From Pseudomonas putida (GTDB lineage: Bacteria; Pseudomonadota; Gammaproteobacteria; Pseudomonadales; Pseudomonadaceae): a DNA stretch of 64,000 nt. How positions within the stretch are numbered: the first letter of the stretch is position 1; every line of letters begins with the position of its first letter. Location of the stretch: NCBI GenBank assembly GCA_041879295.1, contig CP047152.1:935501-999500 (forward strand). The letters are read 5' to 3'. Under the pieces are notes generated by a model that ran no database searches, was not told the origin of the DNA, and saw nothing but the letters and a program-made list of their open reading frames with translations. The position numbers and the translations under genes are program-made. Below, one piece after another: positions 20,901 to 28,556 of the stretch.

Positions 20901-23900
20901 GGGTGCAGTGAAGTCCACGGGCCCTGCGCTGTTACCCAGGTTGTCAGTGGCTTCGACGGTCAGGCTTTCGCCGTTGCGTTGTGGCGCGTTGAGGGTGACG
21001 TCGAAACGGCCGTCGCCACCCACAGTGGCGCTGCCCAGCACATTGCCGTCGGCGTCACGCACGGTGACGATGGAGCCGCTTTGGCCCAGGCCGGTAAGGT
21101 GAATGCCAGCGGTATCGATGGCCAGCCCGGAGGGCTGCAGCGGGCCGTCGATATCGGGCGCCACGATGGTTACGGTCGAGGTGTTGCCAGCTGGGTCGCG
21201 CAGTACCACGTCCAGCTCCTGGCCGTCGGTCTGCGGAGGGTTCAGGACCACGCTGATCACACCGCCGGCACCGACCTGGGCGCTGCCCAGCACAGTACCG
21301 TCGGCGCTGATGACCTGCGCGGTGGTGCCCGGTTCGCCGCGACCGGTGAGCAGCCCGCCATCGGCGCTCAATTGCAGTTCGCTGGCTTCGTTGGGCGGGG
21401 TGATATCGGGGGCGGTGATCTGTGTCGGTAGCGAGCTGTTGCCAGCGCCGTCAACCGCCACGACATCCAGTATCTCGCCGTTGGCCTGGGCTGGGGTCAG
21501 GCCGATGGTGAAGCTGCCATCCGGTTCGGCCTGGACGCTGCCCAGAACATTGCCCTGCGCGTCACGCACTTGCACCTGCGTTCCTGCCGGTGCGTTACCG
21601 GAAATACTGGTACCGTCGCCGGTCACCAGCACGCCGCTCGGGCTTTCGGGTAGCGGTGTATCGGCAACGGTCACACTGACCCCTGCCGAGGTATTGCCGG
21701 CGGCATCGGTCTGCACCAGCACGAGGTTCTCTCCGGCGGCCAGCGGTGCTTCAAGGTCGACCACGAAGGTGCCATTGGGCGCCACGGTGCCGGTGCCGAT
21801 GACTGCACCTTGGGCATCACGCACTTCCACCGTGGCACCGGGCTCACCACGGCCAGACAAGGCCAGGCTGCCATCGCCTGCCACCACATCAGTGATGATC
21901 GCCGGAACGGTAATGTCCGGGGCCACGTAACTCAGCGGCACCGAGGTATTGCCTGCCGCATCGGTCACTGTGATGGACAGGGTTTCGCCATTGGCCTGTG
22001 GCGGGTCGAGGGTCAGGCTGAAGCTGCCATCCGGCTCGGCAATGGCGCTACCGATCAGGTTGCCCGAGGCATCTTTAACCTCCACCCGGGCGCCTCCTTC
22101 TGCAGTGCCGACCAGGCTGTCGCCATTGCTCAGTACCAGGTCGGTTGGTTGCAGCGGTGCTATCTGGTCGGGCGCCGTCAGCGGGACAGATGCAGAGATA
22201 TTGCCGGCGGCATCGGTCAGGGTCACTTGCAGGGATGAGCCATCCACCACCGGGGTTGGCAGTTGCACATTGAAGCTGCCATCGGGCTGAACGGTACCGC
22301 TTACCAGCACCTGGCCCTCATCGTTGCGCACCTCCACGGTGGCGCCCGCTTCGCCGCGCCCGGAGACTGTGCGGCCATCGTTGCTGATGGCCAGATCGGT
22401 AGCGGGCTCCGGCGGGGTGGTGTCGCCGCCGTTGTCCACGTTCGGTGCAGTGACGCTGCCGGCCGTGGAGGCGTTGCCTGCGGTATCGGTGGCAGTCACC
22501 TGCAACTGCTCGCCTGCCAATTGTGGCGGGGTGAGGTCGATGCTGAAGGCACCGCTGGCCCCCACCACGACACTGCCCAGCACCGTGGTGCCGTCGGCGG
22601 CCAGCACACGGACGGTGCTGCCTGCTTCGGCGCGGCCGCTGACGACGGTACCATCGCCACTGATTGCCAGGTCGTTGGGCGCCGCAGGCGCGGTGATGTC
22701 TGGTGCGGTGATCTGCACCGGCAACGACGAGGTGCCGTTGTTGTCGATGGCCACTACGTCCAGCAACTCGCCATTGGCCTGGGCCGGCGTGAGCACCACG
22801 GTGAATGTGCCCTCGGCACCCACCACGATGCTACCGATCAGTGTGCCGTTGGCATCATGCACGTCCACGCGACTGCCAGTCGGAGCAGAACCGCTGATGC
22901 TGCTGCCATCGGCGGCCACAACCAGTTCACTCGGGCTGGTCGGTGTGATCACCAGTGGCACGTCGTAGGTCAGCGCTTCAGAGACGTTGCCGCCCGGGTC
23001 GGTCTGTACCAGGGTCAGGCGCTCACCCGGCAGCGCAGCCGGATCGAGGTCGATCAGGAAAGTACCGTTCGCAGTTACCGTACTGGTACCCAGCAGCGTG
23101 CCATTGGCATCGCGCACCTCGACGGTAGCGCCGGCTTCGCCGCGACCACCCAAGGTCAGGCCGTCGGCGCCGACGACGATGTTGCTGACCACGGCAGGCA
23201 CGGTAATGTCCGGGGCATCGAACTGCAGCGGTAAAGAGACATTGCCATCGGTATCGGTCAGGCGGATGTCCAGCACTTCGCCATTGGCCTGGGCAGGCGA
23301 CAGGGTAATGCTGAAGCTGCCGGTATCATTGACCAGGCCAGTGCCGAGCAAGTTGCCCGAGGCATCGAAGGCCTGCACTGTCGCACCAGGCTCGCCGTTG
23401 CCACTCAGGGTCACACCGTCGGCCAAGGCCAGGTTGGTCGGCTGGGCCGGGGGCTGCAAGTCCGGGGTAACCACCGACGCTGGTGCAGAAGCATTGCCGG
23501 AGGCATCGATCAGCACCACTTGCAAGTTGCTGCCATCTTTCACCGGTGGGTCGAGGGTGATCTGGAAGGTGCCGTCGGGGTTGACTGAGCCGCTGGCCAG
23601 TACATTGCCCTGGGCATCGCGCACCTGCACACTGGCACCGGCTTCGCCGCGGCCATTGAGCTGGGCGCCGGCCAGGCCGACTACCAGGTTGGTCGCGGCA
23701 TCTGGTGGTGTGGTGTCGCCACCGTCGATGTCCGGCGCGGTGATGTCGCTGGCCGGGGAGGTGTTGCCGGCGGCGTCGGTGGCGGTGACTTGCAGCACCT
23801 CGCCGTTTACCTGTGGCGGGTCGAGGGTTACGGTGAAGCTGCCGTCGGGGCCAGCCACCACACTGCCAATCAGCGTGCCGTTGGCGTCATGCACCTCTAC

Positions 23901-25478
23901 ACGGCTACCGGCAGGTGCGCTACCGCTGATGCTGCTGCCGTCTTCGGCGAATACCAGGTCGCTTGGGCTGGCAGGCGCAGTGGTGACCGGGACCTCGTAT
24001 TGCAATGCCGAGGAAGCGTTGCCGCTTGGGTCAGTCTGCACCAGGCTCAATTGCCCGCCCGGCTGTGCGGCCGGACTCAGGTCGATCAGGAAGGTGCCGT
24101 TGGCCCCTACGACACCCGTGCCGATCACGGTGCCATTGGCATCGCGTACTTCGACGGTGGCCCCCGGTTCGCCGCGTCCGCTCAGAGCCAGGCCGCCAGC
24201 GCCAACTGTAATGTTGTTGACGGCATCGGGCGGGGTAATGTCCGGAGCATCGAACTGCAGCGGCGCAGAGGCGTTGCCGGCAGCATCCACCAGGCGTACG
24301 TCCAGCGCTTCGCCGTTGGCCTGGGCAGGCGACAGGGTGAGGCTGAACAGGCCGTCGGCACCAACGACACCGGAGCCAATCAGGCTGCCGGCAGCATCGC
24401 GCACCTGCACGGTAGCGCCGGGCTCACCGCGACCGGTGAAGGTGACGCCATCGGCCAGAGCCAGATCGGTCGGCTGGGCAGGGGCTGTGGTGTCAGGGTT
24501 GTCGACATCCGGTGCCGTGATGCTGGCAACGGGCGAGATATTGCCAGCCGCGTCTGCGGCGCTGACCTTCAGGGCCTGGCCGTCACTTTGTGGCGGTTGC
24601 AGGGTGATGCTGAACTGGCCGTCCGCACCGGCTACGGCAGTGCCCAGCAATGCACCACCAGCGCCTCGTACGGAAACCGTCGAGCCAGGCTCGGCAAGAC
24701 CGGTGAGCGTCGTGCCCTGTTCATTGATAGCCAGGTTGGTCGGCGCCAGTGGTGCCGTTGCGTCTGGCGCAGTGACAGTGCCAGGCGCCGAGACATTGCC
24801 GGCGGCGTCGGTCAGGGTGACATCAAGGTTTTCGCTATTGATCTGCGGCGCATTCAACGTCACGTTGAAGTTGCCGTCGGGACCCACTGTGCCGCTGCCG
24901 ATCAGGTTGCCGGCGGCGTCGCGGATGTTCACCGTGGTGCCTGCTTCGCCACGGCCGGTCAGGCGCAGGCCATCCGGTGAAACCAGCAGGTCGATCGGCG
25001 TGGCCGGTGCGCTGGTATCGGGGGCGGAACCGCCGCTGCTGCCCCCGCCGCCGTTGCCCGCCGCTGCCGCTGCGCCGCCCACACCGAGCAGGCTGAGCCC
25101 GGCAATCGCCCAAGTTGGCATGGCGCTACCGGCAGTGCCGATGCCAGCGACCAGTTCGTCCAGCGAGGCCACTTCTTCGAAGGTGAAACCGGTGAACGCT
25201 GCCGCATCGTACTGGGCATGCCACAGGGTGCCGTCTTCGCCGACGAAGACCATATCGCTGCCGACCCCGGCCTGGTCCGCAGCGAAGAAGTTACCGACGG
25301 TGACTTTTTCACCCGACTTCAGCGTAACGATCAGGTCTTGCCCACGTTGGGTGACGGTGGCCACTTTGTCGGGAGATACCGGTATCTGCACGACGCTTGG
25401 TGCTTTGAGATTGATATTGCCCCAGGCGCTCTGAGTGGCGACTTCGGATTGCTTATCGGCGACGACGATGTTGTCCAT
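11958..25478 (-). CDS. lapF: Giant BapA/LapF-type surface adhesin
   Basis: This protein has 4,506 residues. Residues 1-~120 form the BapA-prefix-like N-terminal region. A hydrophobic Gly/Ala stretch with a Gly/Ser linker follows (about 121-150). Then come 43 Ig-like repeats of about 85 residues (about 155-3815). Next are two related ~230-residue modules ending in VCBS-type strands (GTLLVHADGSYTYTL, DTFTYELSHPNGTTDTA). The C-terminal ~170 residues have RTX-like calcium motifs (GGAGDDTL, DGGTGTDTLLWGGGD) and a terminal secretion region. There is no Sec signal, as expected for type I export. LapF mediates cell-cell contact in P. putida biofilms. The start is ATG with GGGAG 6-10 nt upstream. From memory the KT2440 protein is longer (about 6,310 residues), so this allele has fewer repeats. 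Confidence 0.92.
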   Translation of the reverse strand: MDNIVVADKQSEVATQSAWGNINLKAPSVVQIPVSPDKVATVTQRGQDLIVTLKSGEKVTVGNFFAADQAGVGSDMVFVGEDGTLWHAQYDAAAFTGFTFEEVASLDELVAGIGTAGSAMPTWAIAGLSLLGVGGAAAAAGNGGGGSSGGSAPDTSAPATPIDLLVSPDGLRLTGRGEAGTTVNIRDAAGNLIGSGTVGPDGNFNVTLNAPQINSENLDVTLTDAAGNVSAPGTVTAPDATAPLAPTNLAINEQGTTLTGLAEPGSTVSVRGAGGALLGTAVAGADGQFSITLQPPQSDGQALKVSAADAAGNISPVASITAPDVDNPDTTAPAQPTDLALADGVTFTGRGEPGATVQVRDAAGSLIGSGVVGADGLFSLTLSPAQANGEALDVRLVDAAGNASAPLQFDAPDITPPDAVNNITVGAGGLALSGRGEPGATVEVRDANGTVIGTGVVGANGTFLIDLSPAAQPGGQLSLVQTDPSGNASSALQYEVPVTTAPASPSDLVFAEDGSSISGSAPAGSRVEVHDANGTLIGSVVAGPDGSFTVTLDPPQVNGEVLQVTATDAAGNTSPASDITAPDIDGGDTTPPDAATNLVVGLAGAQLNGRGEAGASVQVRDAQGNVLASGSVNPDGTFQITLDPPVKDGSNLQVVLIDASGNASAPASVVTPDLQPPAQPTNLALADGVTLSGNGEPGATVQAFDASGNLLGTGLVNDTGSFSITLSPAQANGEVLDIRLTDTDGNVSLPLQFDAPDITVPAVVSNIVVGADGLTLGGRGEAGATVEVRDANGTLLGTSTVTANGTFLIDLDPAALPGERLTLVQTDPGGNVSEALTYDVPLVITPTSPSELVVAADGSSISGSAPTGSRVDVHDANGTLIGSIVVGAEGTFTVVLTPAQANGELLDVVAIDNNGTSSLPVQITAPDITAPAAPNDLAISGDGTVVSGRAEAGSTVRVLAADGTTVLGSVVVGASGAFSIDLTPPQLAGEQLQVTATDTAGNASTAGSVTAPNVDNGGDTTPPEPATDLAISNDGRTVSGRGEAGATVEVRNDEGQVLVSGTVQPDGSFNVQLPTPVVDGSSLQVTLTDAAGNISASVPLTAPDQIAPLQPTDLVLSNGDSLVGTAEGGARVEVKDASGNLIGSAIAEPDGSFSLTLDPPQANGETLSITVTDAAGNTSVPLSYVAPDITVPAIITDVVAGDGSLALSGRGEPGATVEVRDAQGAVIGTGTVAPNGTFVVDLEAPLAAGENLVLVQTDAAGNTSAGVSVTVADTPLPESPSGVLVTGDGTSISGNAPAGTQVQVRDAQGNVLGSVQAEPDGSFTIGLTPAQANGEILDVVAVDGAGNSSLPTQITAPDITPPNEASELQLSADGGLLTGRGEPGTTAQVISADGTVLGSAQVGAGGVISVVLNPPQTDGQELDVVLRDPAGNTSTVTIVAPDIDGPLQPSGLAIDTAGIHLTGLGQSGSIVTVRDADGNVLGSATVGGDGRFDVTLNAPQRNGESLTVEATDNLGNSAGPVDFTAPDSTPPQVVTNPAIDGTGTTITGNGEPGATVTVRAPDGSVLGSMVVGAGGAFEITLDTPQTNGQALTVEQRDVAGNLSAAVDLSAPDTQAPESPTALVLAGDGSSLSGSGEPGAQVTVTGTGGAVLGTATVQPDGTFQVAIDPPQLNGQTLSVTQADNSGNGSPAGTVTAPDFEAPLPAQGLGLDPTGTLLSGQGEAGSTVEVRNAAGDLLGTMPVNADGTFEVVLSPAQTNGEVLSVVLIDGGGNASPSATFTADDSTAPAAPADLTITPAGNAIQGTGEAGSTVEVKLGDGTLVGTIVVPAGGSFTVPLSPAQLDGQALDVTLTDAAGNISQPSPILAPDITPPALPTDVAVSSDGTAVSGNAPGASSVTVSDGAGNVITVAVNPDGSFNVPLDTPQNNGQTVTVVVTDAAGNDSAPVSVTAPDTTNPEPATGLTVSPDGSTVGGTAEPGSTVEVRNPDDSVRGTVTVGPDGTFVIPVDPPLASGETVDVAVIDPAGNESPEVPLAGPTGAEVATPSALAISADGFLLTGQGTVGSLITVTSGGTTLGSATVGSDGTFRVFFQSAQLNAQILQVSAKATVDGQPSVPATVVASDTTAPDAPTQVNLDATGSTLTGQGEVGATVRVTDSQGTVLGTATVGSNGLFSVIFSPAVANGQNLIVTQADAAGNVSLASTLQAPDLQAPLAASNLSLNSAATVLSGQGEAGASVTVRDASGAILATGTVNQSGQFQITLPSAQVTGSPLQVTLSDAAGNVSGPASLATPDHTPPAAITNPVLSQDGRQLSGSGEVGATVQVRNASGALLGTATVSADGRFTVTFDTPQTNGQVIGVTQVDAASNTSPAINVTTPDLTPPAPLSNVVLNNNGLTLTGLGEAGATVTVHGPDGTIIGTGLVAANGSFTLTLNSAQLNAQHLSVTQTDAGNNTSTAVAVTAPDFTPPAAPTALALSSTGLQLTGTAEAGSTVTVRDASGNVLGTAVAGSNGTFQVALNSAQTNGQTLQVTATDAAGNVSPAAPYTAADTTPPAAVTNLAVSADGATLTGDGEAGATVTVRAPDGTVLGSATVTADGHFTVSLSPTAITGESLNVVQADAAQNVSPAQSVTAPGVLAPATPDNLVLAADGLSVTGTAETGSTIKVYGPNGVLLGSSPVANDGTFTVNLGSAQANGEVLQISATGTDGTVSLPATLQAPDTTAPQPLTNLVLSSDGLVLSGRGEAGATVTVLGEGGVDLGTAVVDANGTFNVNLSAAQINGEQLSASQSDVAGNESNSVSLTAPDRVAPDAADNLAFAGGGSLLNGTGEAGAAVRVLAADGSVLGSATVRADGTFQVNLASPQANGQQVQVVLGDAAGNQSAASAITAPDTTPPTAPGELAISGDGVTLTGRGEVGAQVTVTNPAGEEIGSATVDASGHFTITLSPALGNAELLSFTQADAAGNVSAVATLQTPDFTPPAPLTLVVINADGSVVSGLGEAGATVIVSNAAGTVLGTGIVLADGSFSVELSPAQINNQTLSVLQADPPGNVSLPVNVQAPDLTPPAAATELRLNAAGDELGGIGEVGAIVRVYVGTTQVGTGTVGADGTFIVELDAAQLDGQVLQVTLTDAAGNISPISSVTATDTTPPATVIAVINDSGTQVTGTAEAGTRVTVVNNNGDLLGQVTVDPDGTFVLDLNLPQINGETLTIIAQDATGNPSIPLAVTAPDLTPPVQPTDLLLNAAGTSMTGTAEAGSTITVRGPDNNIVGTVEVDENGQFTVPISPAQNNGQLLTVVSTDDAGNASVAVPYQTNDTSPPDLVTNLAINNTFNVLTGKGEANATVTVSLDGSVIGTGVVDAAGNFQITLVPAAGSLATLEVTQSDGINTSAVATYVTPLVAPPVPPTDVTLGSDGLTLTGSAPSGVDIRVYDAAGNLIGTGSATLGGSFTLTLDAAQLNGEHISVTAVALVGGESQPTFLQAADITPPANPVVTSLSVNGLVLTGTGEAGATVTVRDASNNVLGTAVVNGGGVFTVNLNAAQLNGQVLGVSQADAAGNASGSTSYTAADLQPPAVPTNIAIDGSGSVLTGSGEAGATVTVQGPNGQVGTGVVQANGTFSITLTSPQNDGQLLVVRQADAAGNLSASTSLTAPDTTPPAAPLATINANGTSVSGSGQIGSTVTVRNSAGTVLGTATVGSNGLFVVSLAAAQIDNQALSVTLTDSAGNVSTGTALTAPDLTPPAAAGNLQFSADGSTLTGTGEVGATVTVRSAGGTVLQTATVQADGTFTVTLSPPQDNGQILSVTLSDPRGNVSGNVNVTAPDVDANAPVIASDNLATATVNLEAVSATKTYTDSFTTLLSGFTKTYTWTVTAGSTADPTLTLTTNSVLALLNNTSFTLQVKDASGAWVTIATGNTQGLLDLIVLPIGLQVDIGVLQAGDYRLTVGSGGIGLVTEVSTTLDIVSTSLTQFTGTGIATSGNVITDVGTDGAVDASGPDSAAVLQVLKNGSYVSAGTATTVQGQYGTLVISADGSYTYTPNGSPNSVGKVDVFSYQLVHPNGLSDTANLYVRIDSPQATEIWSDTNYGAPATVVDAVNDVGSSQVTLDNRVDTSSSTLGSLSLPLIGTRQATYTTTVAADTTADLQVVVNSANLLSLLNGTTIELLKLNPATGQYVLVQSVPGGSLISVLGGGAGYTFENQGAGTYHVRVTAGGIGLLSSITTSLNTTTTYLTEFVVSGATAATGNLLTDDNIGSALTVLSVLTAANTYTIPGYNGVSVAGTYGTLLVHADGSYTYTLNAGLTSAVVGQQDTFTYELSHPNGTTDTATLTINVDDAAGLTTTTSLMADSGDESAALASLAAATDVIAGTDGDDHLNGSQGGHITLQGGAGDDTLVIVDQNFASVDGGTGTDTLLWGGGDASIDLGNLAERVHDIEILDLNDTSSVALTLNLGDVVAITETGTDTLIIKGDDQDSVHMTDNWTLVGNQTADGVDYNQYTAQEDPSHHLWVQNGIHVV
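14034..25016 (-). repeat. 43-copy protein-coding repeat array inside lapF
   Basis: Counting boundaries of the form APD-x-TPPA gives 43 units of 83-91 residues. Each carries 'GxGEAGATVxVRDAxGxxLGT', 'ADGTFxVxLxxxQxNGxxLxV' and 'DAAGNxS'. Units 3-5, 7-9 and 12-14 are more alike than their neighbours, showing a higher-order block of 4-5 units. A SAP/NAP variant replaces the GE core in units 5, 9, 14 and 39. Nucleotide identity between units is only partial, so the array is old. Confidence 0.85.
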
Positions 25479-25666
25479 GGATGCTCCCTGCTGATATCCG
25501 GATCCCCTGGCCCGACTATTCGGGCGACAACCGGCGTAACAGAGCCCTGATAGGGGGTACGCGCAGCCTCGACCAGGCAGTCGACAAATGGGTCGTTAGG
25601 GAGATATAGCAGCCGGTGGGGAAGCAACCAGATGGCTTTCTGGGTTAATCCTTTGGTAGAGAAGCC

Positions 25667-27223
25667 TTAGCGAAGCCCTAGCCTGCGGGCTAAACGGCTC
25701 AGGTTTGCGCGGTCCAGGCCGAGTTCGCGGGCCGCTGCTGCCCAGTTGTCCTGGTGCCTTTGCAAGCAGGCTTCGATGATCTGACGCTGGTAAATGTCGA
25801 CGGCCTCACGCAGGCCACCTTCAGGCGGGGTGGCCACTTGTAACGGTGCCGCAGGGGAGGGCAGCGAGCCTGGCGTCGTTGCCGACACGCGCAGGTCCAG
25901 GTCGGTGGCGTCGAGAGTGAGGATACGTGGCCGGTCAGGGTGCTGGCCCAGCGCCTTGAGGGCCGAGCGGCCTATCAGGTGTTCCAGTTCGCGCACATTG
26001 CCTGGCCAGTCGTAGGCGATCAGCGCGGCTTGGGCCTCATGGCTCAGGCGCAGGCTGTTCAGGCCCAGCCGTGAACGGTTCTGTTCGAGGAAGTAGCCAG
26101 CCAGTAGCAGCACGTCTCGCCCACGTTCGCGCAATGGTGGCACGTGCAGCGGGTATACACTGAGGCGGTGGTAGAAGTCGGCGCGGAAGTTGCCCGTACG
26201 CACCTCGGCAGCCAGGTCGCGATTGGTCGCGGCGATCAGGCGCACGTCGACCCGGTGCTCGCGGTCCGAACCCAGGCGCTGCAGCTGGCCGCTTTGCAGC
26301 ACGCGTAACAGCTTGGCCTGCACCGTCAGCGGCAGTTCGCCCACTTCGTCGAGGAACAGCGTGCCGCCGTTGGCCAGCTCGAACTTGCCGCGGCGCTCGC
26401 CATGCGCGCCGGTGAAGGCGCCGCGCACATGGCCGAACAGTTCGCTTTCCACCAAGGTGTCGGGCAGGGCGGCGCAGTTGAGGCTGACCAGCGGCTTGTC
26501 GGCACGGCTACTGGCCTGGTGCAGGGCCTGGGCCACCAGCTCCTTGCCGACCCCGGTTTCGCCGGTGATCAGCACGGTCAGGTCGCTGCTGCCGACCAGA
26601 CGAATTTCTTCCACCAGGCGTTTGTGCGCAGGGCTCTGGCCAATCAGCTCTCTATCCTGGCCGCTGGCCTGGCGGTAGAGCTCGGCGCGGTGGTGTTCGT
26701 CTTCGGCGCGCAGGGCCAGGTGCTCGATACGCTCGGCCACGGTAACGGTGGCGGCTGCCAGGCTGGCAAAGGCCTGCAGGGCATCCAGCTCCAGGCTCTG
26801 GAACTGCCCGGGGGTGAGGGCGTCGAGGGTGACCAGGCCCCATGGGCGCTCATCGACCATCAACGGGCAGCCCATGCAGTCGTGCACTTCAAGGTTGGCA
26901 TCGGGGGCGTGGACCAAACCATCATAGGGGTCGGGCAGTTCGGAGTCGCTGGCGAAACGGGTGGGTTCCGGGCGGCTGAGCAGGACCTGGAAGCGCGGGT
27001 GCTCGCTGACCCTGAAGCGACGGCCGAGAGTGTCGGGGCTAAGGCCATCCACTGCCAGCGGCACCAGCCATTCACCATCCAGTCGCAGCAGTGCTGCGGC
27101 ATCGCACGGCAGCAGGCCACGCATGGCTTGCAACAGCCGGCGGTAGCGCTCCTGGTCGGGCAAATCGCGGGACAGGTCGCTGACCAGGGGCAGCAGGGCG
27201 GTGAGCAGCGGTTTTGTAGTCAT
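25667..27223 (-). CDS. norR: NO-responsive sigma-54 activator NorR/FhpR
   Basis: This 518-residue protein has an N-terminal GAF domain (about 1-170, which in NorR holds a mononuclear iron that senses NO; 'PDPYDGL' and 'VHDCMGCP' lie in the iron-site region). An AAA+ domain follows (about 190-425) with Walker A GETGVGKE, the sigma-54 contact loop GAFTGA and Walker B GTLFLDEVGEL. A Fis-type helix-turn-helix ends the protein (NWAAAARELGLDRANLSRL). It is divergent from hmp and should activate it through the three sites between the genes. The start is ATG at 27223 with AGGAG upstream; one candidate NorR site overlaps this start, hinting at autocontrol. The P. aeruginosa equivalent is called FhpR. 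Confidence 0.93.
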   Translation of the reverse strand: MTTKPLLTALLPLVSDLSRDLPDQERYRRLLQAMRGLLPCDAAALLRLDGEWLVPLAVDGLSPDTLGRRFRVSEHPRFQVLLSRPEPTRFASDSELPDPYDGLVHAPDANLEVHDCMGCPLMVDERPWGLVTLDALTPGQFQSLELDALQAFASLAAATVTVAERIEHLALRAEDEHHRAELYRQASGQDRELIGQSPAHKRLVEEIRLVGSSDLTVLITGETGVGKELVAQALHQASSRADKPLVSLNCAALPDTLVESELFGHVRGAFTGAHGERRGKFELANGGTLFLDEVGELPLTVQAKLLRVLQSGQLQRLGSDREHRVDVRLIAATNRDLAAEVRTGNFRADFYHRLSVYPLHVPPLRERGRDVLLLAGYFLEQNRSRLGLNSLRLSHEAQAALIAYDWPGNVRELEHLIGRSALKALGQHPDRPRILTLDATDLDLRVSATTPGSLPSPAAPLQVATPPEGGLREAVDIYQRQIIEACLQRHQDNWAAAARELGLDRANLSRLARRLGLR

Positions 27224-27274
27224 ATGGACTCCTGTAGGTCGATATGACTATACGCAGGAGTAGGTCTTTTTGAC
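27219..27274. promoter_or_regulatory. Three NorR-type binding sites (GT-N7-AC)
   Basis: GTCATATGGAC (27219-27229), GTCGATATGAC (27238-27248) and GTCTTTTTGAC (27264-27274) all fit GT-N7-AC, with the tighter shared form GTC-N5-GAC. Three sites upstream of the target gene is the arrangement known for NorR enhancers. They lie about 70-125 nt upstream of the inferred hmp start site. Confidence 0.75.
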
Positions 27275-27314
27275 ATGACCTGCATCAAGCCCCTGATTTT
27301 ACGGGCGATAAAAG

Positions 27315-27331
27315 TTGGCACGATTGCTGTA
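27315..27331 (+). promoter_or_regulatory. Candidate sigma-54 promoter of hmp
   Basis: TTGGCACGATTGCTGTA carries GG at 27317-27318 and, 10 nt later, GT at 27329-27330 where GC is usual. The -24 half is perfect and the -12 half is a GT variant tolerated by some sigma-54 promoters. The inferred start is near 27342, 36 nt before the ATG. NorR control of hmp requires such a promoter. Confidence 0.6.
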
Positions 27332-27377
27332 ATGGCAGTGGCAGTCATTTGAAGCCACAGGCTCAGGAGTTGTTGCA

Positions 27378-28556
27378 ATGCTCAATGCCGAACAACGTGC
27401 AATCATCAAGGCCACTGTACCTCTGCTGGAAAGCGGCGGTGAAGCGCTGACCACCCACTTCTACAAGATGATGCTCAGCGAGTACCCCGAGGTACGGCCG
27501 CTGTTCAACCAGGCCCACCAGGCCAGCGGCGATCAGCCGCGTGCGCTGGCTAACGGCGTGTTGATGTATGCCCGCCATATCGACCAGTTGGAGCAACTGG
27601 GTGGCCTGGTCGGACAGATCATCAATAAGCATGTTGCCCTGCAGATTCTGCCGCAGCACTACCCGATTGTCGGAAGCTGCCTGCTGCGCGCCATCGAGGA
27701 AGTGCTTGGCAAGGACATTGCCACCCCAGCGGTGATCGACGCTTGGGGCGCGGCCTATGGCCAGCTGGCCGACATTCTGATTGGCGCTGAAGAAAACCTT
27801 TATAAAGAGAAGGAAGCGGCCGAGGGTGGCTGGCGCGGTACGCGTGAATTCCGCCTGGTACGCCGCGAGCAGGAAAGCAGCGAGATCGTTTCGTTCTATT
27901 TCGCCCCGGTGGATGGCATGCCGGTGCTCAAGGCAGAACCTGGCCAGTACATCGGCCTGAAGCTAGACATAGACGGTGCCGAGCAGCGCCGCAACTATTC
28001 CCTGTCGGCGCTGTGCGACGGCAAGGAATACCGCATTAGCGTCAAGCGTGAGGCGGGCGGCAAGGTCTCCAATTACCTGCACGATGACTTGGTGGTCGGC
28101 GATACCCTGCAACTGTTCCCGCCTGCGGGGGACTTCACCCTGGCAGCCAGCGACAAGCCGCTGGTGCTGATCAGCGGAGGGGTGGGCATTACCCCGACCC
28201 TGGCAATGCTGCAGGCAGCACTGCAAACCCGGCGCGAGGTGCATTTCATCCACTGTGCGCGTAACGGCGCGGTGCATGCCTTCCGGGACTGGATCGATGG
28301 TTTGGCGGCACGTCATCCACAGCTCAAGCGCTTCTACTGCTATGCCGAGCCGGAAGGTGGCGCTGCAGCCGATGCGGTGGGTTTGCTGAGTGAAGACCTG
28401 CTCGCCGAGTGGCTGCCGCAGGAGCGTGACGTGGATGCCTACTTCCTCGGGCCGAAAGGCTTCATGGCGGCGGTCAAACGCCAGCTGAAGGGCCTGGGGG
28501 TGCCGGAGCAGCAGAGCCGCTACGAGTTCTTCGGGCCGGCGGCAGCGCTGGAGTGA
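27378..28556 (+). CDS. hmp: Flavohemoprotein, nitric oxide dioxygenase
   Basis: This 392-residue cytosolic enzyme converts NO and O2 to nitrate using NAD(P)H. The globin domain (1-~140) keeps Tyr29, Gln53 and proximal His85 at the same numbers as E. coli Hmp. The FAD-binding domain (~150-255) has the RNYS motif. The NAD-binding domain (~262-392) starts with GGVGITPTLAML and ends near 'YEFFGP'. AGGAG is 8 nt before the ATG. It is divergent from norR with NorR-type sites between, so NO induction is expected. It is a single gene followed by REP elements. Confidence 0.96.
   Translation: MLNAEQRAIIKATVPLLESGGEALTTHFYKMMLSEYPEVRPLFNQAHQASGDQPRALANGVLMYARHIDQLEQLGGLVGQIINKHVALQILPQHYPIVGSCLLRAIEEVLGKDIATPAVIDAWGAAYGQLADILIGAEENLYKEKEAAEGGWRGTREFRLVRREQESSEIVSFYFAPVDGMPVLKAEPGQYIGLKLDIDGAEQRRNYSLSALCDGKEYRISVKREAGGKVSNYLHDDLVVGDTLQLFPPAGDFTLAASDKPLVLISGGVGITPTLAMLQAALQTRREVHFIHCARNGAVHAFRDWIDGLAARHPQLKRFYCYAEPEGGAAADAVGLLSEDLLAEWLPQERDVDAYFLGPKGFMAAVKRQLKGLGVPEQQSRYEFFGPAAALE

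Noticed and set aside
12000..25000. CRISPR-like direct repeats within the repetitive region
   Set aside because: The period is ~255 nt, the repeats are protein-coding and diverged, and there are no spacers or cas genes.
14169..25434. Very long open frames on the plus strand opposite lapF (for example 744, 726 and 815 codons)
   Set aside because: They are mirror frames of a GC-rich, codon-biased repeat; the predicted proteins are low-complexity, have no ribosome sites or motifs, and the minus-strand frame is one uninterrupted recognisable adhesin.
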